The position numbers were made by a program, and so were the translations under genes. Positions 40,586-48,536 of a DNA stretch of 64,000 nt are shown piece after piece (the first letter of the stretch is position 1; each line of letters starts with the position of its first letter). The notes beneath the pieces are model-generated. The model searched no databases and was not told the DNA's origin. It saw only the letters and a program-made list of their open reading frames with translations. This stretch comes from Burkholderiaceae bacterium (GTDB lineage: Bacteria > Pseudomonadota > Gammaproteobacteria > Burkholderiales > Burkholderiaceae_C), in assembly GCA_024235955.1 (NCBI GenBank), contig JACKLJ010000003.1, positions 124,001 through 188,000 on the forward strand. Direction: 5' to 3'.

Positions 40586-42237
40586 CCGCATGCCGCCATC
40601 GTGCCCGCGAGGCGCTGCTGCTGCGCGCACAGGGCGGCCAGCCGGGCGTGGTGCGCGGCTTCCGGCGCGTGCTCGGCCGGGCCGAAGCGCTGCAGCGCCT
40701 GCTGCGCCAGCGTGGCCATCACCTGCGGCGCCTCGTGCATCTGCCGCGCCACGTCGGCGCGCGCGGCCGGCTGGGTGAGGCGCGTGTTCAGGGTGCGGAA
40801 CCAGTGGATCTGCGTGTGGTCCTGGAACGCAGGTGCGCGCGGCAGCCGCTCGCCGCGCTGCTCGGCGGCCGCGCGCAGCCAGTCCTGCATGCCCTGGTTG
40901 AGCTGGGCGCAGGCCTGCATCGGCGCCGCGCATTCGGCCAGCAGGGCGGTGTCGGCCAGCCGGCCGTGGAAGAACAGCGGCGCCAGCACGCTCCAGTAGT
41001 AGGTGTAGTCCCAGACCACCTTGTGCGACATCGCGGCGGCGTTGCCGAACAGCGCGTACTGGTTTTCGTAGAGCGGCAGCATGTTGTCGTAGAAACTGCG
41101 GAACACGGCGTCGAACAGGCGCGCCGCGGGCCGCAGGTCGCCGCCGCCGAGGTCGATGCCGACCAGCTCGGTGACGTAGGTGTTGCCGATGGCGATGAAG
41201 TCGCTGCCCGGCGAGTAGAACGGGTCCAGGAAGCGCCCGGCCTCGCCCACCAGGGCCCAGCGCTGGTGCGAGAACAGCTGCCGCGCGTCGTGCGAGAAGC
41301 TGCGCAGGAAGCCGAAGTCCAGCGGCGGCTCGGCGCTGGCGGCCAGGGCGGCATGCAGCTGCGGCTGGTGCCGCGCCAGCCAGCGCATGGCGCCAGCGTG
41401 GGTCTTCATGGCCTCGAAATCGTGCTGCGCCGGATCGGCGACGATGCCGACCGAGTGGCAGCCGGAGGCCAGCGGGATCAGCCACACCCAGTAGCCCGGC
41501 CCGCACAGGTGGTTGGTGGACAGCCAGCGCTGGCCTACGCCGCAGCGCGTGCGCCAGGCGGCCGGATCGCCCGCGCCCACCTGGCCCCAGTCGTCCGGGC
41601 GCACATGCCCGCGCACGCGGAACCAGACCGAGAACGCCGCGTGCCCGTTGCCGCGCGCCAGACCGAGCTGGCGTTTGAGCAGGCCGGCGCGCCCGCTGGC
41701 ATCCACCAGCCAGCGGCAGCCGAGCTGCTGCTCGGTGCCAGCCGCGTCGCGCCAGCGCACCCGGTGCGGCCCGCCTCCGGCATCGAGCGCGCAGCCGAGC
41801 ACGCGCGCGCCAGGCATCACCTGGATGCCGCGGCGCGCGGCCTCGTCCGCCAGGTGGTTCTCGAACACGCCGCGGTCGATCTGGTAAGTGGGCACGCTCA
41901 GGTACTGGCTGGGGCCGAGTTCCGGGCACAGCGCCAGGTTGTCAGCGCCGTCGTTGAAGAAGAAGCGGAAGCCGAACTTCTTGAGGTGCGCGCTTTCCAG
42001 GTGCTGGCGCAGGCCCAGCACCTGGGCGAAGTAGTGCGCGCCGATCTCCACCGTCGATTCGCCAACCTTGTGCGCCGCCTCCGGCGCCGGGCCGTTGCGC
42101 CGCTCGAGCACGCGGATGCGCAGCGCGGGGTGCGCCTGGCGCAGCTGCAGCGCCAGCGTCAACCCGGCCAGGCCGCCGCCGACGATGCCGACGTCGCAAT
42201 CGGTTGCCTCTGCAGGTGCGCTCGCGGGTTCAGCCAT
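40582..42237 (-). CDS. FAD-dependent oxidoreductase with flavin-halogenase-like motifs
   Basis: 551 residues. The Rossmann loop VGIVGGGLAGLTLALQ (G20-G25) binds FAD. KVGEST at residues 57-62 and GEAGRFLDPFYSPG near 331-344 are typical of the tryptophan-halogenase-like superfamily, and YWVWLIPLA contains the WxWxIP signature at W250-P255. A lysine pair at 86-87 (LKKFGFRFF) is where halogenases have the catalytic lysine. It could halogenate, hydroxylate or reduce a carrier-bound or free substrate; halogenation is not proved. Overlaps the chain-length-factor gene by 8 bp. Confidence 0.85.
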   Translation of the reverse strand: MAEPASAPAEATDCDVGIVGGGLAGLTLALQLRQAHPALRIRVLERRNGPAPEAAHKVGESTVEIGAHYFAQVLGLRQHLESAHLKKFGFRFFFNDGADNLALCPELGPSQYLSVPTYQIDRGVFENHLADEAARRGIQVMPGARVLGCALDAGGGPHRVRWRDAAGTEQQLGCRWLVDASGRAGLLKRQLGLARGNGHAAFSVWFRVRGHVRPDDWGQVGAGDPAAWRTRCGVGQRWLSTNHLCGPGYWVWLIPLASGCHSVGIVADPAQHDFEAMKTHAGAMRWLARHQPQLHAALAASAEPPLDFGFLRSFSHDARQLFSHQRWALVGEAGRFLDPFYSPGSDFIAIGNTYVTELVGIDLGGGDLRPAARLFDAVFRSFYDNMLPLYENQYALFGNAAAMSHKVVWDYTYYWSVLAPLFFHGRLADTALLAECAAPMQACAQLNQGMQDWLRAAAEQRGERLPRAPAFQDHTQIHWFRTLNTRLTQPAARADVARQMHEAPQVMATLAQQALQRFGPAEHAPEAAHHARLAALCAQQQRLAGTMAACG

Positions 42238-43093
42238 CGAAGGCCACCGCCAGGTCCAGCTGGCCGCCCAGGCTCATGCGCAGCTCCGCGCCGGGGGGCG
42301 CGCGGCCGGGTGCAGAGAAAGGGGTTGCGATGCCATCGGGGTCATTATCGTCCAGCCGCGCCAGGGCGCACAGGAAGCGCGCCAAGTCGGGCTGGTAGCT
42401 GCCGTCCAGCCAGGCGGGCAACGGCACTGGTGTCGCCGCCGAGGCAGGAGTCACGGCGAGCGTGAGCTGCTGCCGGCCGGTGCCGGCAGGCCCCAGTACC
42501 AGCGCCGCGCCGAGCGCCTGGCGCGCCGGCGCCAGGGCCTGCATCAGGGGCGGCGGGCACAGATCCAGGCTGACCAGCAGCACCGGCGTGCCGAGCTGCC
42601 GCACCCGTAGCGCGGCTTCCAGCAGGCCCCCGGCGAAGCTGTGCTCGTGCCCTGCCAGCGCGGTGGTGGCGCGGGTGTTGCCGGTGGCGATGCTCCAGTA
42701 GCCTGCCACCGCGTTGTGTACCGAATGGTGGAAGCGCAGCGGCGAGAGCAGGGCCGGGTCCTGCGCCAGCGTGCGGCAGATTTCGTCCGTCACCATGACG
42801 TCGCCGTGCGATGAGGTGAAGACGGCTTCCACCGCCTGAGCGTCGACGCCAGCTTCAGCCAGCGCCAGCCGCGCCAGTTCCAGCCCCAGCGCCACCGCGG
42901 GCGAGGCCCGGCGGCGCTCGGCGCCCTGCAGCATCTGCGGTGGCGGCGGGCGCAGCGGCTCGCCTTCGGCGGGTGCGTTGCCGCTGCGCAGCAGTTGCCG
43001 CGCGGTCTGCCAGTCGGGCACGCGGTCGCTCCAGAACGCGACAGCCTGGAGGCCCAGCGCGAAAGTGGGTGCCGGTGACAAGGCCTCAGCCAC
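42230..43093 (-). CDS. Beta-ketoacyl synthase chain-length-factor-like protein
   Basis: About 287 residues. It has only the N-terminal half of a ketosynthase (PF13723-type): FTSSHGDVMVTDEICRTL, then LSPLRFHHSVHNAVAGYWS and TTALAGHEHSFAGGLLEAAL. There is no active-site cysteine motif, as expected for a chain-length factor. A GTG start at 43093 overlaps the ketosynthase gene by 8 bp; a TTG six residues... is a later alternative four codons downstream. It is a partner for the ketosynthase next door, as in aryl polyene loci. Confidence 0.8.
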   Translation of the reverse strand: MAEALSPAPTFALGLQAVAFWSDRVPDWQTARQLLRSGNAPAEGEPLRPPPPQMLQGAERRRASPAVALGLELARLALAEAGVDAQAVEAVFTSSHGDVMVTDEICRTLAQDPALLSPLRFHHSVHNAVAGYWSIATGNTRATTALAGHEHSFAGGLLEAALRVRQLGTPVLLVSLDLCPPPLMQALAPARQALGAALVLGPAGTGRQQLTLAVTPASAATPVPLPAWLDGSYQPDLARFLCALARLDDNDPDGIATPFSAPGRAPPGAELRMSLGGQLDLAVAFDG

Positions 43094-44258
43094 GGCCGAA
43101 CACCAGTGACACGTTGCTGCCGCCGAAGCCGAAGGCGTTGGCCAGCGCGTGGCGGGTGGGGGCGGTGGCCGGCGCGCACCGCAGGGCCAGCACGAGCGGC
43201 AGCGCCGGATCGACCGCCGCCGTGTTCGCCGTGCCGGCGCGCAGGCCCTGCTCGAGTGCCAGCCAGCAGGCGGCGGCGCCCAGGATGCCGGCCGCGCCCA
43301 GCGTGTGGCCGGTGCAGCCCTTGGTGGCGGCGGCATGCGGCGCGTGCGGCAGCAGGCCGGCCACGGCGGCGGCCTCGGTGGCGTCGTTGAGGCGGGTGCC
43401 GGTGCCGTGCAAGTGCACGAAGTCGATCGCGTCCGGCGCCAGCCCGCTGTCCTCCAGAGCGACGTGCATGGCCGTCCGGGCGCCACGACCTTCGGGGTGC
43501 GGCGCCGACATGTGGTGCGCGTCGCTCGACTCGCCGATGCCCAGCAGGCGCGCGCCAGGGCCGTCGTCACGTTCGAGCAGCGCGAAGCCCGCCGCCTCGC
43601 CGATGCTGATGCCCTGGCGATCGGCACCGAACGGCCGACAAGGGTTGGGCGCCAGCAGCTGCAGCGCGCCGAAGCCGTGCAGCGTGCTTTCGCACAGGCT
43701 GTCGACGCCGCCGACCACCACGGCGTCGGCCAGGCCGGCCTGCAGCCAGCCGCGCGCCACCGCGAAGGCCTTGGCGCTGGAGGCGCAGGCGGTGGAGACG
43801 GTGAGCGAGAGCCCGTCCAGGCCCAGCGCCTGCTGCACGAAGGCGGCGGGGGCGTGCAGGTGGTGCAGGTCGGGGCGCAGGTCCTGCGGAGAGAAGCCGC
43901 CGGTCGCCGCGTGCCGGCGGTACGCCGCTTCCGATTCCGCGATGCTGGAGGTGGAGGTGCCCAGCACCACGCCCACGCGCTGGCTGCCCACGCGCGCGGC
44001 GGCACGTCGCACGGCTTCGGCGAAGCCGTCGGCCTGCAGCGCCAGCCAGGCCAGGCGGGTGACGCGCGCGTCCAGCGCCTGCAGCGCGGGGGGCAGATGC
44101 ACCGTGTCCACGGCCTCGACACGGCCGATCCAGGTGTCCAGCCCGGCGCGGCTGAAGTCGTCGCGCCGAAGCGCGCCGGCGTTGGCGGCCAGTGCGCGCG
44201 CGAACGCGTCGCGGCCGGTGCCGGCGGCGGTGGTGACAGTCCAGTGGGCAATGCGCAT
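43086..44258 (-). CDS. Beta-ketoacyl-ACP synthase (KAS I/II-like)
   Basis: 390 residues with the full condensing triad: C158 in STACASSAKAF, H284 in LHGTGTRLND and H318 in GCTGHTLGAAG. The C-terminal AFGFGGSNVSLVF is intact. Start at 44258 (MRIAHWTVTTAAGTGRD). It is the first gene of a four-gene minus-strand operon with no acyl carrier protein, ketoreductase or dehydratase beside it, so it must use partners from elsewhere. Confidence 0.9.
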   Translation of the reverse strand: MRIAHWTVTTAAGTGRDAFARALAANAGALRRDDFSRAGLDTWIGRVEAVDTVHLPPALQALDARVTRLAWLALQADGFAEAVRRAAARVGSQRVGVVLGTSTSSIAESEAAYRRHAATGGFSPQDLRPDLHHLHAPAAFVQQALGLDGLSLTVSTACASSAKAFAVARGWLQAGLADAVVVGGVDSLCESTLHGFGALQLLAPNPCRPFGADRQGISIGEAAGFALLERDDGPGARLLGIGESSDAHHMSAPHPEGRGARTAMHVALEDSGLAPDAIDFVHLHGTGTRLNDATEAAAVAGLLPHAPHAAATKGCTGHTLGAAGILGAAACWLALEQGLRAGTANTAAVDPALPLVLALRCAPATAPTRHALANAFGFGGSNVSLVFGRG

Positions 44259-44318
44259 GCGTGGGCGGGGTGGGCCGCGCAGGGGCACGCGACGCTGGCT
44301 CCAATGTAGCAAGCCAGG

Positions 44319-45137
44319 TCAGGGCGTCAGCTCGTCCGTCACGACCTTGAAGCGGTCCAGCCGGCTCCAGCCGAACACCATGGTGATGGGCACGTCGGCG
44401 GCGTCGAGCCCGCGCGCCATCGGCACCCGGCCGATGCGCGGCGTGTTGTGGCGCGCGTCGAAGGTGTGCCAGCGCTCCCCCAGGTAGGCCTCGAACCAGG
44501 CGGAAAAATCCATCGGGTAGGGCACGGGCGGGATGCCGATGTCGCCCAGGTACCCGGTGACGTAGCGCGCCGGGATGTTCATGCAGCGGCACAGCGTGAC
44601 GGCCAGGTGCGCGAAGTCTCGGCAGACCCCCACGCCTTCCCGCCAGGTCTGCAGGGCGGTGCGGTTGGCGCGCGCCTGCTGGTAGTCGAAGCGCAGATGC
44701 TGGTGCACGTAGTCGCAGATCGCCTGCACGCGCGGCCAGCCTTCAGGGGTGGTGCCGAAGCGGTTCCAGGCGAAGGCCAGCAGCCCGGAATCCAGCTCGC
44801 AATAGCGGCTGGGCAGCAGAAAGCGGAACAGATCCGACGGCAGCTCATGCAGGGCGTGCTGGCGGGCCTGGGGCAGCACCAGGTCGGGCTGTCCGCTGTC
44901 CTCGATCACCGTGCTGTTGTGCAGGCGGATGCTGCCGGTGCCGGCCGGAATGTCGATGCGGGTGAACAGGTTGCCGAAGGCGTCGTGGTAATGCTTCAGG
45001 GGCAGCGGGGGCTCGATGCGGAACGCCTCGGGCGTCTGCAGGTCTTCGGCGCGCGAAGGGTGCACATGCAGCGCGCCCAGCAGCGTGGTGGGCGCGTTCA
45101 GCGCCATCTCGATGTCGTAGCCCAGCCGTATCCGCAT
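44319..45137 (-). CDS. Transglutaminase-like family protein
   Basis: 272 residues. An N-terminal beta domain precedes the papain-like core with the nucleophile in GVGVCRDFAHLAVTLCR. The expected histidine position in the HAW motif reads DFSAWFEAYLGERWHTFD: serine stands in for histidine, and I believe this is common in this bacterial subfamily, which then uses another histidine (FDARHN). Function is unknown; it might be a protease or amidase. It starts 61 bp from the ketosynthase start and points the same way. Confidence 0.87.
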   Translation of the reverse strand: MRIRLGYDIEMALNAPTTLLGALHVHPSRAEDLQTPEAFRIEPPLPLKHYHDAFGNLFTRIDIPAGTGSIRLHNSTVIEDSGQPDLVLPQARQHALHELPSDLFRFLLPSRYCELDSGLLAFAWNRFGTTPEGWPRVQAICDYVHQHLRFDYQQARANRTALQTWREGVGVCRDFAHLAVTLCRCMNIPARYVTGYLGDIGIPPVPYPMDFSAWFEAYLGERWHTFDARHNTPRIGRVPMARGLDAADVPITMVFGWSRLDRFKVVTDELTP

Positions 45138-45331
45138 GTCCGCCCGCCTTTCCGGGGGGCGTGCCGACACTCTGTGCGTGGGGCCCGCCCATCGGACCAC
45201 GACGGCTTGAGCGCCCCTAGGCTTATTGCAGCGCAGCATGGGGCCGGGTCGTGCAGGACGGAGGCGAACCTCCGTGCAGGACAGCGCCCATGCACGCGGA
45301 ATCGCCAGCGTGGCGTGGCCGCGCTGGCGGC

Positions 45332-45967
45332 TCAGTTGCCGGCTTTGCCCAGCAACGCATCCTTGAGCTGCCAGTCGGCCGGCTTGTTGCCCAGCCAGAT
45401 GCGCATCAGGGCCTGGAAGAAGGCCGCTTCGGGGAAAGGAGCGCCGGCTTTCTGGCCCTGGATGGTCAATATCGTGCCGGTACCGGGGATCCAGTCGAGC
45501 TGGCATTCGTCGCCCGCGCGCAGCACCTTGCGCTCGCTGAACAGCTGGCTCATGCGCAGGATGCCGGGCACCAGCTTGGAGAATTCGGCGCGGCTGGTCA
45601 TGTTGTCCTCGATGCCGCGCGAGAACATCTTGCCGAACTCGTCGGACTCGATGTCGCGCAGCATGGTGAACACGAAGCGCCTGGGGGTGTTGGTGGCGAT
45701 CAGCTCGTCCACCGCCGTGGACTTGGCGGGCACATACAGCGCTGCGGCATACACCTTGAACACCGCCTTGTAGCGCACCCCGGCGCCATTGAGCACCAGG
45801 GGGTGTCCGGCGACGGTGACCTTGTCGGGAAACTGCACGCCGGCCACGGTGGCGGCATGCGCCCGGCCGGGTGCCGCGCCCAGGGCGCAGCCCAGCAACA
45901 ACGCTGCGCCACCCAGGCGCAGGGCCCGGCGGCGATTGAAAGCATCGGAAAAGGCAAGATACGGCAT
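45332..45967 (-). CDS. Exported chalcone-isomerase-like protein
   Basis: 211 residues. The N-terminus NRRRALRLGGAALLLGCALG has a twin-arginine and a hydrophobic stretch ending AHA, so Tat or Sec export is likely. The body (VAGVQFPDKVTVAGHPLVL, GVRYKAVFKVYAAALYVP) is the bacterial chalcone_isomerase-like domain (PF16036 type), known from lipid-binding proteins rather than flavonoid enzymes. It is divergent from trpE. Confidence 0.85.
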   Translation of the reverse strand: MPYLAFSDAFNRRRALRLGGAALLLGCALGAAPGRAHAATVAGVQFPDKVTVAGHPLVLNGAGVRYKAVFKVYAAALYVPAKSTAVDELIATNTPRRFVFTMLRDIESDEFGKMFSRGIEDNMTSRAEFSKLVPGILRMSQLFSERKVLRAGDECQLDWIPGTGTILTIQGQKAGAPFPEAAFFQALMRIWLGNKPADWQLKDALLGKAGN

Positions 45968-46088
45968 GGGGTAAATTGATATGAAAGGGTTCAAAAAAGT
46001 CAGAATGAATGCGTCATTTAATAATTTATCAGTAGTGATCCGCAGGCATCCGGCAAAACCCGGATTCGTGGCCGCAGGCCGGAACAAG

Positions 46089-46116
46089 TTGGCGTCTGCC
46101 GGGGTTTTGCTACACT
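46089..46116 (+). promoter_or_regulatory. Candidate trpE promoter
   Basis: TTGGCG at 46089-46094 and TACACT at 46111-46116 are 16 bp apart, with a TG two bases before the -10 (extended -10). Transcription would start at about 46123-46124, which coincides with the leader-peptide ATG. Confidence 0.55.
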
Positions 46117-46123
46117 CGCTCCC

Positions 46124-46204
46124 ATGTTCGCTTCCCGCACTGTCCGTTCACCGCTGGGCGCCGCCGCCCAGGGGGCATGGCCCTGGCGCAAGCCAGCGCG
46201 CTGA
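46124..46204 (+). CDS. trpL: Candidate trp leader peptide
   Basis: 26 codons starting MFASRTVRSPLG and ending AWPWRKPAR then TGA. Trp codons are at positions 19 and 21 (46178-46180 and 46184-46186), a very unlikely density by chance just upstream of trpE. The ATG is at the predicted transcription start, so the message would be leaderless. A ribosome stalled at the Trp codons would cover the first arm of the downstream stem-loops. Confidence 0.5.
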   Translation: MFASRTVRSPLGAAAQGAWPWRKPAR

Positions 46205-46213
46205 CATGTGACC

Positions 46214-46301
46214 GCGCCCGCAACGGGCGCACGCGCGGCCCCGGCAACGCCCGGCGCCGCTAGGGGAAGAAATCTCGGCAGCGATGCGCCCGTGGTGCGC
46301 C
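46214..46301 (+). promoter_or_regulatory. Alternative stem-loops of a possible trp attenuator
   Basis: A perfect 7-bp stem with 3-nt loop lies at 46214-46230. It competes with a 6-bp pairing of 46212-46217 with 46233-46238, and with an 8-bp pairing of 46225-46232 with 46294-46301. The mutually exclusive pairings fit a leader-peptide switch. There is no T run, so simple intrinsic termination is not supported; Rho-dependent or translational control would be needed. Confidence 0.4.
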
Positions 46302-46338
46302 CAGCCTGCCGGAGCGCAACGGAGAATCGACGCTCATC

Positions 46339-47838
46339 ATGATCACCGAACTGGAATTCAAGAGCCTGGCCAGCCAGGGCTACAACCGCATCCCGCTGAT
46401 GACCGAGGCGTTTGCCGATCTGGAAACGCCGCTGTCGCTCTACCTCAAACTCGCCTGTGCGCAAGGCGGCGGGCGCCACAGCTTCCTGCTGGAATCGGTG
46501 GTGGGGGGCGAGCGCTTCGGGCGCTACAGTTTCATCGGCCTGCCGGCGCGCACCGTGGTGCGGGCCAGCGGCTTTGGCGATGCCGCGCGCACCGAGGTCG
46601 TGACCGACGGCCAGGTGGTGGAGCAGCTGCCCGGCAACCCGCTGGACGCCATCGATGCGTACCAGAAGCGCTTCAAAGTGGCGCTGCTGCCGGGCCTGCC
46701 GCGCTTCTGCGGCGGGCTGGCGGGCTACTTCGGCTACGACACGGTGCGCCACATCGAGAAGAAGCTGCAGGCCAGCTGCCCGCCCGATCCGCTGGGTTTG
46801 CCCGACATCCTGCTGATGCACACTGAGGAGGTGGCCGTCATCGACAACCTGGCCGGGCGCCTGTACCTGATCGTCTACGCCGACCCGGCCGCGCCCGAGG
46901 CCTACGCCAAGGCCAAGAAGCGCCTGAAGGGCCTGCGCGAGCAGCTGCGCTACTCGGTGGCGGCGCCGCAGGTCAAGGCCAGCACCGCCTACCCGGCCGA
47001 GCGCGAATTCGCCAAGGCCGACTACCTGAAGGCGGTGGAGCGCGCCAAGGAGCTGATCGCCGCCGGCGACTTCATGCAGGTGCAGGTGGGCCAGCGCATC
47101 CACAAGCGCTTCACCGAATCGCCGCTGTCGCTGTACCGCGCGCTGCGCTCGCTCAACCCGTCGCCGTACATGATCTATTACGACTTCGGCGAGTTCCAGG
47201 TGGTGAGCGCCAGCCCCGAGATCCTGGTGCGCCAGGAGCACACGCCCGAGGGTGAGAAGATCACCATCCGCCCGCTGGCCGGCACCCGCCCGCGCGGCGC
47301 CACGCCCGAGCTCGACAAGGCCACCGAGATCGAGCTGGTGAACGACCCGAAGGAGCGCGCCGAGCACGTGATGCTGATCGACCTGGCGCGCAACGACATC
47401 GGCCGCATCGCCAAGACCGGCAGCGTGAAGGTGACCGAGGCCTTCGCCGTGGAGCGCTACAGCCACGTGATGCACATCGTCAGCAACGTCGAGGGCATCC
47501 TGAAAGGCGACATGAGCAACATGGACGTGCTCAAGGCCACCTTCCCGGCCGGCACGCTCACCGGCGCGCCCAAGGTGCATGCCATGGAGCTGATCGACCA
47601 GCTCGAGCCCACCAAGCGCGGCATTTACGGCGGCGCCTGCGGCTACCTCAGCTACGCCGGCGACATGGACGTGGCCATCGCCATCCGCACCGCCGTGGTC
47701 AAGGATCAGCAGCTCTACGTGCAGGCGGCGGCCGGCGTGGTGGCCGACAGCGTGCCCGAGCTGGAATGGAAGGAAACCGAGCACAAGGCGCGCGCCATCC
47801 TGCGCGCCAGCGAGCTGGTGGAAGAGGGGCTGGAGTAA
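46339..47838 (+). CDS. trpE: Anthranilate synthase component I
   Basis: 499 residues; with TrpG converts chorismate and glutamine to anthranilate, the first step of tryptophan synthesis. The LLES motif at residues 50-53 (HSFLLESVVGGERF) is the tryptophan feedback site. The chorismate-binding half contains IRPLAGTRPRG, DLARNDIGR and GTLTGAPKVHAMELID. It lies at the head of the trp genes, separated from gph by about 7.4 kb of unrelated DNA. Confidence 0.97.
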   Translation: MITELEFKSLASQGYNRIPLMTEAFADLETPLSLYLKLACAQGGGRHSFLLESVVGGERFGRYSFIGLPARTVVRASGFGDAARTEVVTDGQVVEQLPGNPLDAIDAYQKRFKVALLPGLPRFCGGLAGYFGYDTVRHIEKKLQASCPPDPLGLPDILLMHTEEVAVIDNLAGRLYLIVYADPAAPEAYAKAKKRLKGLREQLRYSVAAPQVKASTAYPAEREFAKADYLKAVERAKELIAAGDFMQVQVGQRIHKRFTESPLSLYRALRSLNPSPYMIYYDFGEFQVVSASPEILVRQEHTPEGEKITIRPLAGTRPRGATPELDKATEIELVNDPKERAEHVMLIDLARNDIGRIAKTGSVKVTEAFAVERYSHVMHIVSNVEGILKGDMSNMDVLKATFPAGTLTGAPKVHAMELIDQLEPTKRGIYGGACGYLSYAGDMDVAIAIRTAVVKDQQLYVQAAAGVVADSVPELEWKETEHKARAILRASELVEEGLE

Positions 47839-47843
47839 GCGCC

Positions 47844-48536
47844 ATGACGAACCAGAATTCCAAGCCAAAAACGGCTCCAGCCCAGATGCAGCAGGCGCAG
47901 CCAGCTATTGATTCAGGAGTGGTCGAGGCGCTGCGCCAGCGCCTGCCGCAGGGCGTGAAGGTGCTGATGATCGACAACTACGACAGCTTCACCTACAACA
48001 TCGTGCAGTACTTCGGCGAGCTGGGCGCCGAAGTCACCACGCTGCGCAACGACGAGGTCACGCTGGACGAGCTGGACGCCATGTTCCAGCGCGGCGCCTT
48101 CGAGCGCCTGTGCATCAGCCCCGGCCCCTGCTCGCCCGCCGAGGCCGGTGTGTCGGTGGCGGCCATCCGCCACTTCGCCGGCAAGCTGCCGATCCTGGGC
48201 GTGTGCCTGGGCCACCAGGCCATCGGCGCGGCCTTCGGCGGCACCATCGTGCGGGCGCAGCAGCTGATGCACGGCAAGACCAGCGTCATCACCACCACGC
48301 GGCAGGGCGTGTTCGCCGGCCTGCCGGAGCGCTTCACCGTCAACCGCTACCACTCGCTGGCGATCCGCAAGGACGACTGCCCGGCCGACCTGCAGGTCAC
48401 CGCCTGGACCGACGACGGCGAGATCCAGGGCGTGAAGCACCAGACGCTGGACATCGAAGGCGTGCAGTTCCACCCCGAAAGCATCCTGACCGAGCACGGC
48501 CACGCGATGCTGGCCAACTTCCTGGCGGCACGATGA
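47844..48536 (+). CDS. trpG: Anthranilate synthase component II with repeat-derived N-terminus
   Basis: 230 residues as called, against about 190 for the family. The conserved part begins KVLMIDNYDSFTYNIVQYFG at residue ~39; before it is an extension that is largely a translation of antisense repeat R14 (PAQMQQAQPAIDSGVVEAL). The nucleophile is in GVCLGHQAIG and the histidine in VQFHPES. The GTG at 47955 could be the original start. It follows trpE by five bases and overlaps the aldolase gene by four (ATGA). Confidence 0.94.
   Translation: MTNQNSKPKTAPAQMQQAQPAIDSGVVEALRQRLPQGVKVLMIDNYDSFTYNIVQYFGELGAEVTTLRNDEVTLDELDAMFQRGAFERLCISPGPCSPAEAGVSVAAIRHFAGKLPILGVCLGHQAIGAAFGGTIVRAQQLMHGKTSVITTTRQGVFAGLPERFTVNRYHSLAIRKDDCPADLQVTAWTDDGEIQGVKHQTLDIEGVQFHPESILTEHGHAMLANFLAAR
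47861..47919 (-). repeat. Interspersed repeat copy R14, inside trpG
   Basis: On the minus strand CACTCCTGAATCA, ATAGCTGGCTGCGCC, a variable centre, GGGCTGGAGCCGTTTTTGG and CTTGG. It covers the 5' end of trpG between the ATG and the conserved core. Confidence 0.87.

Larger units (their letters stand above)
45968..46338. other. 371-bp regulatory stretch upstream of trpE
   Basis: Holds the divergent promoter region of the chalcone-isomerase-like gene (an AT-rich island around 46005-46030), then the trpE promoter, a candidate leader peptide and several GC-rich stem-loops, all listed separately. No other gene is seen. Confidence 0.7.

Noticed and set aside
40582..42237. Calling the flavoprotein a tryptophan halogenase outright
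   Set aside because: The motifs fit the superfamily, but this also includes hydroxylases and reductases; no tryptophan-specific context exists beyond the distance to trp genes, so the call was kept general.
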